Source: Bacteroidia bacterium (GTDB lineage Bacteria; Bacteroidota; Bacteroidia; 2-12-FULL-35-15). From it: 64,000 bases of DNA. Location: assembly GCA_030654175.1 (NCBI GenBank), contig JAURXZ010000019.1:141288-205287 (forward strand). The letters are read 5' to 3'. Of this stretch, positions 18,489-27,244 are shown piece by piece (the stretch's first letter is position 1; each line of letters opens with the position of its first letter). The notes below the pieces were generated by a model. That model was given only the letters and a program-made list of their open reading frames with translations. It ran no database searches and was not told where the DNA came from. Made by a program: the position numbers and the translations under genes.

Positions 18489-18533
18489 TATGACTCGTAT
18501 CATATTTTAAAATTTTCCCTTCTAATATCTTTG
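18489..18533 (+). promoter_or_regulatory. Crp/Fnr-type operator and -7 box of the second fnr-like gene / norCB
   Basis: Perfect TATGA-N6-TCATA at 18489-18504 (centre CTCGTA). TATCTTTG begins at 18526, 29.5 bp from the centre, and the downstream ATG is at 18558. This is the clearest promoter of the set. Confidence 0.6.
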
Positions 18534-18557
18534 TTGTGCTAAAATAATAATTTGAAA

Positions 18558-19295
18558 ATGAATATTGCCAGGAATATTATTGCTTTTTCAGAAGATTCGA
18601 TAGGTTGTGGAAATTGTTGGCTCAATAATTTTGCAGCTAATGAAAATTGTTCATCAGAGTTCCTTAATAAAATTCTTTTGAACAAAGAGGAGAAAAATTA
18701 TAGCAAAGGAGCGTACTTGATTAAAAGTGGCGTTCTTGTGTCGGGTGTTTATTGTATTCAAAAAGGTACTGTGAAAGTTTTTAAAAAGGGAATTAAAAAT
18801 AAGGATTTTATACTATGGGTTGCTCGTAAGGGCGATATTATTGGCTTGAATTCTTTTATTAATGATGAAGTATATTCATTTTCTGCGTCTGCATTGGAGG
18901 AAACTTCTGCTTGTTTTATTCCATCTTCTGATTTGAAAATTCTTCTTAGCAAAAAGCCTGTTGCTTTTGTTAAATTAATGGGAAATGTTTGCGATAAATT
19001 GAATTTTGTTGAACAACGTATCACCAGTATCTCAAAAAAAACTATAAAAGAACAATTTGCAGAAATACTAATTACCATATCGCGGAACAATTCTGAAAGT
19101 GATAAAAATTTAGTTATTAATTATTCTGTTAAGGACCTGGCAAGCTTTGTAGGTACTACTAAAAATTATCTTTATAAAATTTTGGTGGAGTTTACTGATC
19201 AGAAAATACTCTCCGTTAATAACCGAAAGTTTGCGATCAGTAACATGAATGCACTTTCATTGATTGCCGCAGGAGAAAATAAATTACCTAAATAG
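18558..19295 (+). CDS. Second Fnr-like regulator with N-terminal Cys cluster
   Basis: 245 residues from ATG 18558 (an in-frame TTG lies two codons earlier). Cys17, Cys20 and Cys31 (GCGNC, then ENC) form an N-terminal cluster motif. A cNMP-type barrel (about 45-155) and a C-terminal HTH follow (VKDLASFVGTTKNYLYKILVEF). The recognition helix reads N-x-x-Y-K, unlike both FNR and the two other regulators in this window, so it may bind a different site or act with another sensor. It is 10 bp upstream of norC-like and likely in one operon with norC-norB, which points to NO or nitrogen-oxide control. Confidence 0.82.
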   Translation: MNIARNIIAFSEDSIGCGNCWLNNFAANENCSSEFLNKILLNKEEKNYSKGAYLIKSGVLVSGVYCIQKGTVKVFKKGIKNKDFILWVARKGDIIGLNSFINDEVYSFSASALEETSACFIPSSDLKILLSKKPVAFVKLMGNVCDKLNFVEQRITSISKKTIKEQFAEILITISRNNSESDKNLVINYSVKDLASFVGTTKNYLYKILVEFTDQKILSVNNRKFAISNMNALSLIAAGENKLPK

Positions 19296-19305
19296 ATTTT
19301 ATATT

Positions 19306-19731
19306 ATGTCCACAAAATTAAAGCGTTTTGTTTTCTGGGGTTTGTTTTTCTTATTTATAATATATGGTTTTTTCATCTATACTTTAGGTACTGAAAATGA
19401 TGGAGGAAAAAGATTCTTAACCGAAGAAGCAAAAAGAGGGAAATTATTATTTCAGGAATACAATTGTACTTCTTGTCATCAGTTGTATGGACTGGGAGGT
19501 TATATGGGGCCGGATCTTACTAATGTTATTTCCGATCCGGGAAAAGGAGAATCCTACGTGAAAAGTTTTATTAAAAACGGGACTCCTCAGATGCCAAATT
19601 TTCATCTTAGTGAAACGGATGTGAATGCGCTCACAGAATACCTCAATTATGTTGATAAAACAGGCATTTCTCCTGTAAGAAATTTTGAAATACGGTATGA
19701 CGGAACCATTATGCAAAAAGCGATTCAATGA
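19306..19731 (+). CDS. norC: NorC-like membrane-anchored cytochrome c
   Basis: 141 residues from ATG 19306. An N-terminal membrane anchor (about 8-26, FVFWGLFFLFIIYGFFIYTL) is followed by a single CTSCH heme motif near residue 54 within the NorC-like block CHQLYGLGGYMGPDLTNV, and an axial Met in TPQMPNF (about 96). In cytochrome-c NO reductases this subunit feeds electrons to NorB. The stop overlaps the norB start by four bases (ATGA), so the two are translationally coupled. Confidence 0.85.
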   Translation: MSTKLKRFVFWGLFFLFIIYGFFIYTLGTENDGGKRFLTEEAKRGKLLFQEYNCTSCHQLYGLGGYMGPDLTNVISDPGKGESYVKSFIKNGTPQMPNFHLSETDVNALTEYLNYVDKTGISPVRNFEIRYDGTIMQKAIQ

Positions 19732-21056
19732 AAAAAGAGGTTGGGGTATTTTTTATTTTTCTTTCTATTGTGGCTTTGTTAGCCGGGATGCTTTTTGGTA
19801 GTCTAAGTGCTTTCCAATTTGTTTTCCCGGGCTTCTTCGATCTATTACCTTTTTTTAAAAACAGGCCTCTTCATGTTTCATTGGTTGTTTCATGGATATT
19901 TCTGAGTGCAATTGGTGGGATCTATTATTATCTTCCTAAATATTGTAATCTACCGTTATTTTCAAGAAAGATGGCTGTAATACATATATGGCTTTTCATT
20001 GTTACCGGATTGCTTATTCTTACATGTTATTTGTTCGGGAAATTTGGTGGTCGTGAATATTGGGAATTTCCTGCTATTTTGGCTATTCCCATATTTATTT
20101 CATGGGTTTTGTTTGCATTTAATTATTTTAAAACTGTATTTAAAAAAATCGGTCAATGGCCTGTATACCTTTGGATGTGGGCTACGGGGATATGTTTCTT
20201 TTTATTCACTTTCACCGAATCGTATTTATGGGTATTCCCTTATTTTAGAGATAATCTTATACGTGATCTTACTGTTCAATGGAAAGCTTATGGAGCATTA
20301 ACGGGGTCCTGGAATATGTTGGTATATGGTACTGCTATTTTTGTAATGGAGCGTATTAAAGGCGATGAAACTGTTGCTAAATCTAAATTAGCATTTTGGA
20401 TGTACTTTTTAGGTCTTACCAACTTGCTGTTCGGATGGGCTCATCACATTTATATAGTACCCACAGTACCTTGGATAAGATACCTGGCGTATGCTATCAG
20501 CATGACAGAATTGTTGATACTTTCTAAAATTATTTGGAACTGGAAAAGCTCACTTGAACAAGCAAAAAAGGATTATTATTTTTTGCCTTTTCGTTTTCTT
20601 GTTGCATCCGATGTTTGGATATTTTTAAATTTAATACTTGCTATTTTAATTTCTATTCCTGCTGTTAATGTTTATACTCATGGTACCCATATTACTGTTG
20701 CGCATGCTATGGGAAGCGCCATTGGTATCAATACTATGATCTTGTTATCATCCGTATTATTTATTATTAATGATGTTACAAAATTTAATTTCCCTAAAAT
20801 TCAAAAAAATATTATTCGGGCAGGATTTTGGATCACAAATATTTCTCTTCTTACTTTTTTAACCTTCCTGACCATTGCCGGAGCTGAGAAAGGGATTTTA
20901 GTGATTGAAAATAAACTTTCATTCCGCGCAATTATGCAAGAGATATCTCCTTATCTGATATCTTTTGCCTGGTCAGGTTTAGGTATTTTTATTGGTTTGA
21001 TAATGACAACTCTTCCTCCACTGATTGCAATGTTTCAATACTTAAAGAAGAAATAA
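19728..21056 (+). CDS. NorB-like heme-copper-family subunit with altered active-site residues
   Basis: 442 residues and about 12 transmembrane helices, the size of cNOR NorB. Recognisable ligands: His49 (HVSLVV, low-spin heme b), His239-His240 (WAHHIY, two FeB ligands) and His326 (THGTHITVAHAM, high-spin heme). Three positions differ from canonical NorB. The third FeB His and the following Glu (HxWxE block) align with Tyr188 and Thr192 (KAYGALTG), and the second low-spin heme b His aligns with Met328. It may be a non-canonical NO reductase or a related enzyme rather than a standard NorB. It pairs with the NorC-like gene and is followed 47 bp later by proline dehydrogenase. Confidence 0.75.
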   Translation: MKKEVGVFFIFLSIVALLAGMLFGSLSAFQFVFPGFFDLLPFFKNRPLHVSLVVSWIFLSAIGGIYYYLPKYCNLPLFSRKMAVIHIWLFIVTGLLILTCYLFGKFGGREYWEFPAILAIPIFISWVLFAFNYFKTVFKKIGQWPVYLWMWATGICFFLFTFTESYLWVFPYFRDNLIRDLTVQWKAYGALTGSWNMLVYGTAIFVMERIKGDETVAKSKLAFWMYFLGLTNLLFGWAHHIYIVPTVPWIRYLAYAISMTELLILSKIIWNWKSSLEQAKKDYYFLPFRFLVASDVWIFLNLILAILISIPAVNVYTHGTHITVAHAMGSAIGINTMILLSSVLFIINDVTKFNFPKIQKNIIRAGFWITNISLLTFLTFLTIAGAEKGILVIENKLSFRAIMQEISPYLISFAWSGLGIFIGLIMTTLPPLIAMFQYLKKK

Positions 21057-21103
21057 AAATAGTTTGATTTTTTTTGACTCTTAACTAATTAATAAAATCA
21101 CAA

Positions 21104-22300
21104 ATGTCAAATTCAGGAGTTTCATTTGAAAATACAGAAAAGGCCTTTATTGCAAAAGGCAATCAGGAGCTGAAGCATTCACTCTGGCTCTTTAAGCTAA
21201 TGGGCAACCCTACACTTGTAAAAGTGTTTTCAAAGCTTATTCTTTTCGCAATAAAAATTGGCCTGCCAGTAAGTTTACCGATTAAGCTAACCATATTTAA
21301 ACAATTTTGTGGTGGGGAATCTATTGAAGAAAGCAAAAAAGTTGTGTATAAACTCAATGTATCAAATATAGGTTCTATCCTTGATTATTCTGTTGAAGGT
21401 AAAGAAAACGAAATCGATTTTTGTAATACAAAAGATGAAATTTTACGAATTATAAAAGTGGCAGAAGACAACCCTGCAATACCATATACTAGTCTTAAGC
21501 TTACAGGGATTGCTCGTTTATCTTTACTTGAAAAATTGAATTCTAAACAACAATTAAATAAGGAAGATGAAATTGAATTTCAAAAAGTTAAAGGGCGGCT
21601 CGTTGAGATTTGTAATAGTGCTTCCAACTCCACTGTTCCCATTTATTTTGATGCTGAGGAAAGTTGGATTCAGAATGCTATTGATACTTTAGCGGAAGAA
21701 ATGATGGAGATTAATAATAAAAGAACTGCTATTGTGCTTACCACTCTTCAGATGTATCGTTGGGATCGGATTGAATATCTTAAGAGACTGATAAAAAATG
21801 CAAGGGATAGAAATTTCAGCATTGGTATTAAACTGGTTCGTGGAGCTTATATGGAAAAGGAAAATCTCCGAGCTTCACAATTTGGATATAAATCACCCAT
21901 ACAACCAAGCAAAGAAAATACAGATAGTGACTTTGATAAAGCTGTGGATATCTGTCTTGAAAATATTGATATTGTTACATTATGCGCTGGTACACACAAT
22001 GAGGCGAGTACAATGCACCTGGTTAATAAAATGGGCGAACTAAAGATTCCCAATGATCATCCGCATGTTTATTTTTCACAGCTCTATGGTATGAGCGATC
22101 ATATTACTTATAATTTGGCCGATGCTGGTTATAATGTTACTAAATACCTTCCTTATGGTCCTGTTAAATCAGTTATGCCTTATTTGATCCGCAGGGCTGA
22201 AGAAAACACTGGTATTTCAGGTCAGATGGGAAGAGAGTTAAGATTGATAGTTGAGGAAAAGAACCGAAGACAAAGTTCAAAATTACTTTCCGCTGGTTAA
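21104..22300 (+). CDS. Proline dehydrogenase
   Basis: 398 residues, the stand-alone ProDH TIM barrel. KLVRGAYMEKE is the conserved R-G-A-Y substrate/FAD motif. GTHNEAS and the C-terminal YLPYGPVKSVMPYLIRRAEENT contain the conserved YGP and the double-Arg motif that binds the proline carboxylate. It oxidises L-proline to pyrroline-5-carboxylate with FAD and passes electrons to quinone. It lies 47 bp after the NorB-like gene on the same strand, so it may be co-transcribed with the respiratory genes. Confidence 0.93.
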   Translation: MSNSGVSFENTEKAFIAKGNQELKHSLWLFKLMGNPTLVKVFSKLILFAIKIGLPVSLPIKLTIFKQFCGGESIEESKKVVYKLNVSNIGSILDYSVEGKENEIDFCNTKDEILRIIKVAEDNPAIPYTSLKLTGIARLSLLEKLNSKQQLNKEDEIEFQKVKGRLVEICNSASNSTVPIYFDAEESWIQNAIDTLAEEMMEINNKRTAIVLTTLQMYRWDRIEYLKRLIKNARDRNFSIGIKLVRGAYMEKENLRASQFGYKSPIQPSKENTDSDFDKAVDICLENIDIVTLCAGTHNEASTMHLVNKMGELKIPNDHPHVYFSQLYGMSDHITYNLADAGYNVTKYLPYGPVKSVMPYLIRRAEENTGISGQMGRELRLIVEEKNRRQSSKLLSAG

Positions 22301-22747
22301 TGATGTTTTCATTTGTTTGATGTGAAAATTTCTATTTCAACATTTGTTTTATTCACTTTTTTTTCAAATCGAATTCAATAATTTCCCCCACTTTATATTG
22401 TATCCATTTCTGGAGCTTTCAATTCATTTCAATTTTTTTTTGCTTTTTTTTAGAGATAACTTCCGATCCTTTGTTTGATATGATGCAGTTAGCAGCGTAT
22501 AGCAGAATTTATTTATTTTTTTAATTCTATCCAATTGTGTTACAATTGGTTCGCATATACGTTAATGTAAATTCCATTACTTAGATCCTTTAAAAGGCTC
22601 AAAAACGCTGATGGTTTCAGATGGGTAATGTTTCGAGTTAAAGTTTTAATAAATCGAAAGAAAATGTTTTTATCGTAAAGATAAATTTACACATCAAAGT
22701 TTAAATTGAATTTTCATATATATTTCATGAACCTGATCAGAATAAAA
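22301..22747. other. Intergenic region with a small palindrome
   Basis: An AT-rich gap upstream of the ribonucleotide reductase gene. At 22531-22549 two perfect 8-bp arms (CCAATTGT and its complement) flank GTT; the function is unknown and there is no T-run after it. I looked for a cobalamin riboswitch (B12 box) because the downstream enzyme needs B12, and did not see one. Confidence 0.4.
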
Positions 22748-22763
22748 TATGATGTAAATCATA
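22748..22763. promoter_or_regulatory. Crp/Fnr-type operator TATGA-N6-TCATA
   Basis: Perfect five-base arms with centre TGTAAA, 148 bp upstream of the nrdJ start. No convincing TAnnTTTG box is seen at the usual distance (TAACATGTTT at about 22783 is the nearest). Confidence 0.5.
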
Positions 22764-22910
22764 AAAAAAATATGATGAAAGATAACATGTTTAAAAGTCG
22801 AATCAAATGTTAAGAAATAGAAAATATAAAGCTGAATTAACAATCCTAAATTGCAGTCGAATTATTTTTTCAGGAATAAAAAAAATAAAAATCTTTAAAA
22901 TATATAACAG

Positions 22911-25481
22911 ATGTTAACTTTAGAATTGCCTAAAAGGTCCGTAGAAAGAGACGAAAAGACGTTTTCTTATAACGAAGTGTTTGAAAAATGCATTGCATAT
23001 TTTCATGGTGATGAGCTTGCTGCCTCCACCTGGATGAATAAATATGCGATGAAAAATTTGGACAAAAAGTTTCTTGAACTTACTCCAAATGATATGCATC
23101 TGCGTATGGCAAAAGAATTTGCACGAATTGAATTAGATTACAAAACAAAGTCCCACCTTAATGGTAGTTTTAAATTACTTTCAAAATATGGACAAGAAAG
23201 AGAGTTGCTCGATGAGAAAAAGATCTTTAATTATTTTAAGGATTTTAAATACATCATACCTCAGGGCAGCGTAATGTCAACATTAGGAAATCCTCACGTT
23301 ATTGCATCACTTTCCAATTGTATTGTGTTGCCCGAAATATATGATTCTTATGGAGGGATATCCTATACCGATCAACAGTTGGCGCAACTCTTCAAAAGAA
23401 GATGTGGTGTTGGAATAGATATTTCCACATTAAGACCTTCCGGTATGTCTGTTTCCAATGCTGCCGGAACTACAACAGGGGCAGTCTCTTTCATGGAGCG
23501 GTTCTCCAATACAACACGCGAAGTGGCTCAAAACGGCAGGAGAGGAGCCCTTATGATAACCATTGATATTGCACATCCCGATGTTGAGCAATTCATTACT
23601 GTTAAACAGGACCTGTCAAAAATTACCGGGGCAAATATTTCTATTCGTCTTTCTGATGAGTTCATGAATGCGGTTGCGAAGGATACTGATTATACATTAC
23701 GTTGGCCAATTGATTCTACTGAACCAAAATTTTCAAAAGTGGTTAAAGCTCAGGAATTATGGAATACCATTGTTAAATGTGCACATACCAGTGCAGAGCC
23801 GGGTTTAATATTTTGGGACAGGCAGCATTATTATTCCACATCTTCGGTATATCCCGGATTTAAAAATGTTTCCACAAACCCTTGTTCTGAAATTGCTATG
23901 CAGGGAGGTGATAGTTGCAGGCTCATTGCTCTTAATTTATTTAATTTCATCGACAAACCTTTTACGCCTGAAGCTAAATTTAAGTATAAAGAATTTCATG
24001 AAGTTACCTATGAAGCGCAACGTTTGATGGATGATCTCGTTGACCTTGAACTACAGGCTATTGAAAAGATATTAGCGAAAATCGAAAGCGACCCTGAACC
24101 TGATTATATCAAAGAAGTGGAAGTAAGTACATGGAAGCTTCTTTACAATGCCGGTAAAAAGGGAAGAAGAACAGGTTTAGGCTTCACTGCTCTTGGTGAT
24201 ATGCTTGCCGGTTTGGGTTTACAATTCGACTCTAAAGAGGCTATTGTGGAAGTAGAAAAAATTATGAGAACAAAATGTGAAGCAGAGTTTGATAGTTCTA
24301 TTGATATGTCGCTTGAACGTGGGAAATTCGCTGATTTTGATCCTGAAATAGAAAACACATCTGAGTTCGTTCAGATGTTAGAAAAAGAATTGCCGCAGGT
24401 ATATTCCCGCATGATGAAACTTGGTAGAAGAAATATATCCATCAGCACTGTGGCCCCAACCGGCACCCTTAGCATGTTGGCACAAACATCTTCAGGATTG
24501 GAGCCAGTGTTTATGCTTTCGTACAAGCGCAGAAGAAAAGTGAATTTGAATGATAAAAATCAACGTGTTGATTTTGTTGACCCGATGGGCGATTCATGGC
24601 AGGAATTTATTGTTTATCACCACAAATTAAAGCAATGGATGGATACAACCGGTGAAACTGACATTTCAAAAAGTCCGTATCATGGTTCTACTGCACCTGA
24701 GATCGATTGGGAAAAACGTATTGAATTACAAGCGGTGGTTCAAAAATACACCACGCATTCGCTTAGTTCCACTATTAATCTTCCTAATGTTGTATCTGTT
24801 GATAAAGTGGGTCAGATCTATATGGAAGCTTGGAAAAGCGGTTTAAAAGGGATCACCGTTTATCGTGATGGTTCAAGAACCGGAGTATTGGTTTCTACCG
24901 AAACAAAATCAGAATCAAATGACATCAAAGAAACACAACCTCCTAAACGTCCTAAAACATTAGAAGCTGAAGTAGTGCGTTTTATGAATCACGATGAAAA
25001 ATGGATCGCTGTGGTAGGTATTCTAAAAGGGAAACCTTATGAAGTTTTTACAGGACGTGCAGAAGATTCCTTAAGTATTCCTAAATGGGTTGAAAAAGGT
25101 TGGGTAATTAAAAATGTTACTGAAGATTCCCGCAAACGTTACGATTTCCGGTTCATGGACAAAGATGGTTACAAAGTCACTATAGAAGGACTTTCCAGAT
25201 CATTTAACAAAGAATACTGGAATTATGCAAAATTGATTTCAGGAGTGTTGCGTCATGGAATGCCGTTGCCGCATGTAGTTGCGCTTATTGGGGACCTTAA
25301 TCTTTATAACGATAGTATCAATACGTGGAAAACAGGAGTGGAGCGTGCGCTCAAAAAATACATTCCTGATGGAACACAAGCTGTGGATCGTAAATGCTCT
25401 GAATGTGGAAGTCCTGAAGGATTGATATATGAAGAGGGATGTGTTAAATGCAAAAATTGTGGGAACTCCAAATGCGGTTGA
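22911..25481 (+). CDS. nrdJ: Adenosylcobalamin-dependent (class II) ribonucleoside-diphosphate reductase
   Basis: 856 residues. SNCIVLPEI, FKRRCGVGIDISTLRP, NGRRGALMITIDIAHPD and NPCSEIAMQGGDSC are catalytic-barrel motifs of class II reductases, with the active-site Cys-x-Glu in NPCSE. The C-terminus CSECGSPEGLIYEEGCVKCKNCGNSKCG is the Cys-rich redox tail of NrdJ. It makes deoxyribonucleotides without oxygen, which fits anaerobic growth, and a regulon palindrome lies upstream. It is followed by a strong terminator at 25526-25589. Confidence 0.94.
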   Translation: MLTLELPKRSVERDEKTFSYNEVFEKCIAYFHGDELAASTWMNKYAMKNLDKKFLELTPNDMHLRMAKEFARIELDYKTKSHLNGSFKLLSKYGQERELLDEKKIFNYFKDFKYIIPQGSVMSTLGNPHVIASLSNCIVLPEIYDSYGGISYTDQQLAQLFKRRCGVGIDISTLRPSGMSVSNAAGTTTGAVSFMERFSNTTREVAQNGRRGALMITIDIAHPDVEQFITVKQDLSKITGANISIRLSDEFMNAVAKDTDYTLRWPIDSTEPKFSKVVKAQELWNTIVKCAHTSAEPGLIFWDRQHYYSTSSVYPGFKNVSTNPCSEIAMQGGDSCRLIALNLFNFIDKPFTPEAKFKYKEFHEVTYEAQRLMDDLVDLELQAIEKILAKIESDPEPDYIKEVEVSTWKLLYNAGKKGRRTGLGFTALGDMLAGLGLQFDSKEAIVEVEKIMRTKCEAEFDSSIDMSLERGKFADFDPEIENTSEFVQMLEKELPQVYSRMMKLGRRNISISTVAPTGTLSMLAQTSSGLEPVFMLSYKRRRKVNLNDKNQRVDFVDPMGDSWQEFIVYHHKLKQWMDTTGETDISKSPYHGSTAPEIDWEKRIELQAVVQKYTTHSLSSTINLPNVVSVDKVGQIYMEAWKSGLKGITVYRDGSRTGVLVSTETKSESNDIKETQPPKRPKTLEAEVVRFMNHDEKWIAVVGILKGKPYEVFTGRAEDSLSIPKWVEKGWVIKNVTEDSRKRYDFRFMDKDGYKVTIEGLSRSFNKEYWNYAKLISGVLRHGMPLPHVVALIGDLNLYNDSINTWKTGVERALKKYIPDGTQAVDRKCSECGSPEGLIYEEGCVKCKNCGNSKCG

Positions 25482-25525
25482 TAGCAGGTAAATAGAGCCA
25501 TTCCTTTTTTGGGGAATATCAATTT

Positions 25526-25589
25526 AAAAGCGCCACAAGAACAACAGATTAAATATTTTTTATTCTGTTGTTCTTGGGGCGCTTTTTTT
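25526..25589 (+). terminator. Intrinsic terminator after nrdJ
   Basis: A long hairpin: the arm AAAAGCGCCACAAGAACAACAG pairs, with one mismatch, with the segment at 25564-25583, and a run of seven T follows. Confidence 0.85.
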
Positions 25590-25616
25590 AATATATAACT
25601 TTTTAGAATATTTTTC

Positions 25617-25660
25617 TATGTTTTAAATCATATTTTCTCTGTTCGATTTATAATACTTTT
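25617..25660 (+). promoter_or_regulatory. Crp/Fnr-type operator (one mismatch) and -7-like box
   Basis: TATGT-N6-TCATA at 25617-25632 differs from the consensus at one base. ATACTTTT begins at 25653, 28.5 bp from the centre. The downstream ATG is at 25669. Confidence 0.45.
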
Positions 25661-25668
25661 AAGATAGT

Positions 25669-27117
25669 ATGAAAAAAAACAGTATATTTTTAATTGTGAC
25701 AATGCTTCTCTCCTTTTCTTGCGCAAAGGATAAAGGTAATCCTGATTATGAAGGGTATCCGAAGAATGTCGGTGAGATCATTGTTAATAAATGCAGTGTA
25801 AGTGGTTGCCATAATTCGGTTAGTTCCGATGCTTGTGCCGGTCTCGATCTGTCTTCATGGGAAGCTATGTTTAAAGGAAGTAAAAATAATTCTTCAGTTA
25901 TACCTTATCGCTCCGATCATAGTTTTTTATTGTTTTCAGTTAATACATTTAGTGACTTTGGACCTCAGATGTATCCTCGTATGCCTTTGAACAAAGCACC
26001 ATTGAGCCGAATTGAGGTAAGTGTTATAAAAGATTGGATAAACCAGGGAGCTCCAAGCAACCAGGGTGGAATTAAATTTTCAGATAATACTAAACGAAAA
26101 ATTTATGTCGCTAACCAGGGTTGTGATTTTGTTTCGGTTTTTGATGGAGAAACAAAATTGATCTCCCGTGCATTCGATGTTGGGAATAGTACAAATACAG
26201 AAGCTCCTCATGATATGATGGTTTCGCCTGATGGCCAATACATTTACGTATCCTTTTATGCAAGTAATTTATTTCAGAAATTCAGAACCAGTGATCATGT
26301 AAAAGTGGGAGAATTGATTTTGCCTGATATCAGCTGGCATACGATCGATATATCGGGTGATTCCAAAATTGCTGTCACCACACATCTTGATGCAAATGGA
26401 AAAATGGCGATTATTGATCTGGTTAATATGAGTATTATAGTAACGTATCAGGGAGGAGGCTTGTTTATCTACCCTCACGGTTGTGCATTAAATTATGATG
26501 GAAGTATGGTCTATACAACTTCACAGCAAGGTAATTTTATTTATAAAGTAAATTTAGCCGATCCTCAAAGCCCCGATATAAGCCAGGTAGCATTACAAAC
26601 AGGTGATGCTCCCACTCCCAATGGTGTATATAAGCCTTATGATGTAGATTATTTTCCGGACTATTCGAAGTATGCAGTTACTTGCCAGGGAACAAATGAA
26701 TTACGGATATTTAACGCATCAAATGATAGTTTGTTAAGTGTCATCTCCACCACTGGTGTTCCACAGCTAATGGCTTTCTCCGAAAAATTGCCTTATTTAT
26801 TTGTAACCTGCATGGGTGATTCTGCAAATTCACAGGCAACAAGCAGCGTGGATGTGATAAATTACAACACTTTCCAAAAGATCAAAAGTGTATTCACAGG
26901 ACATGAACCCAGAGGAATTAGCATCGATGAAGAAGGCCATTGTGTATGGGTTGCCAACCGAAATATTTCCCCCACCGGCTGGGCTCCTCATCATACAACA
27001 GTTTGCCAGGGGAAAAGTGGAAATGTTACTATAATTGATATGAATACATTACAGTTAATTCCGGATTGGAAAACAGAAGTTTCTGTGGATCCTTATTGCA
27101 TTTCTATTAAAAAATAA
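25669..27117 (+). CDS. Lipoprotein with CX4CH cytochrome-like domain and YncE-type beta propeller
   Basis: 482 residues. The lipobox LSFSC puts the modified Cys near residue 18. Residues about 30-130 form a cytochrome-like domain whose heme-type motif is CSVSGCH, with four rather than two residues between the cysteines, and a possible axial Met in MYPRMPLNKAPLS. From about 140 it is a YVTN/YncE-type propeller (KIYVANQGCDFVSVFDGETK, then MMVSPDGQYIYVSFY and similar repeats). It probably sits on the outer leaflet or faces the periplasm. The palindrome upstream places it in the anaerobic regulon; a redox or electron-transfer role is inferred. The substrate is unknown. Confidence 0.75.
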   Translation: MKKNSIFLIVTMLLSFSCAKDKGNPDYEGYPKNVGEIIVNKCSVSGCHNSVSSDACAGLDLSSWEAMFKGSKNNSSVIPYRSDHSFLLFSVNTFSDFGPQMYPRMPLNKAPLSRIEVSVIKDWINQGAPSNQGGIKFSDNTKRKIYVANQGCDFVSVFDGETKLISRAFDVGNSTNTEAPHDMMVSPDGQYIYVSFYASNLFQKFRTSDHVKVGELILPDISWHTIDISGDSKIAVTTHLDANGKMAIIDLVNMSIIVTYQGGGLFIYPHGCALNYDGSMVYTTSQQGNFIYKVNLADPQSPDISQVALQTGDAPTPNGVYKPYDVDYFPDYSKYAVTCQGTNELRIFNASNDSLLSVISTTGVPQLMAFSEKLPYLFVTCMGDSANSQATSSVDVINYNTFQKIKSVFTGHEPRGISIDEEGHCVWVANRNISPTGWAPHHTTVCQGKSGNVTIIDMNTLQLIPDWKTEVSVDPYCISIKK

Positions 27118-27140
27118 ACGACAGACACTGAAACGGGAAC

Positions 27141-27184
27141 TATGATTTCCATCATATTTTTCTGTGACCTTCCTTGTACCTTTG
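27141..27184 (+). promoter_or_regulatory. Crp/Fnr-type operator and TACCTTTG -7 box
   Basis: Perfect TATGA-N6-TCATA at 27141-27156 (centre TTTCCA). An exact TAnnTTTG box is at 27177-27184, 28.5 bp from the centre. The next ATG is 27245. Confidence 0.6.
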
Positions 27185-27244
27185 TAGTAAAGTAAGGGAC
27201 AAAATAATTTTCTTTAAGATCTATCCCTTTTAAAAATTCAAAAA

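Noticed and set aside
22301..22910. Cobalamin riboswitch upstream of the B12-dependent reductase
   Set aside because: No B12-box-like sequence or fitting stem set could be found; only a short CCAATTGT palindrome and the Crp/Fnr-type site are present.
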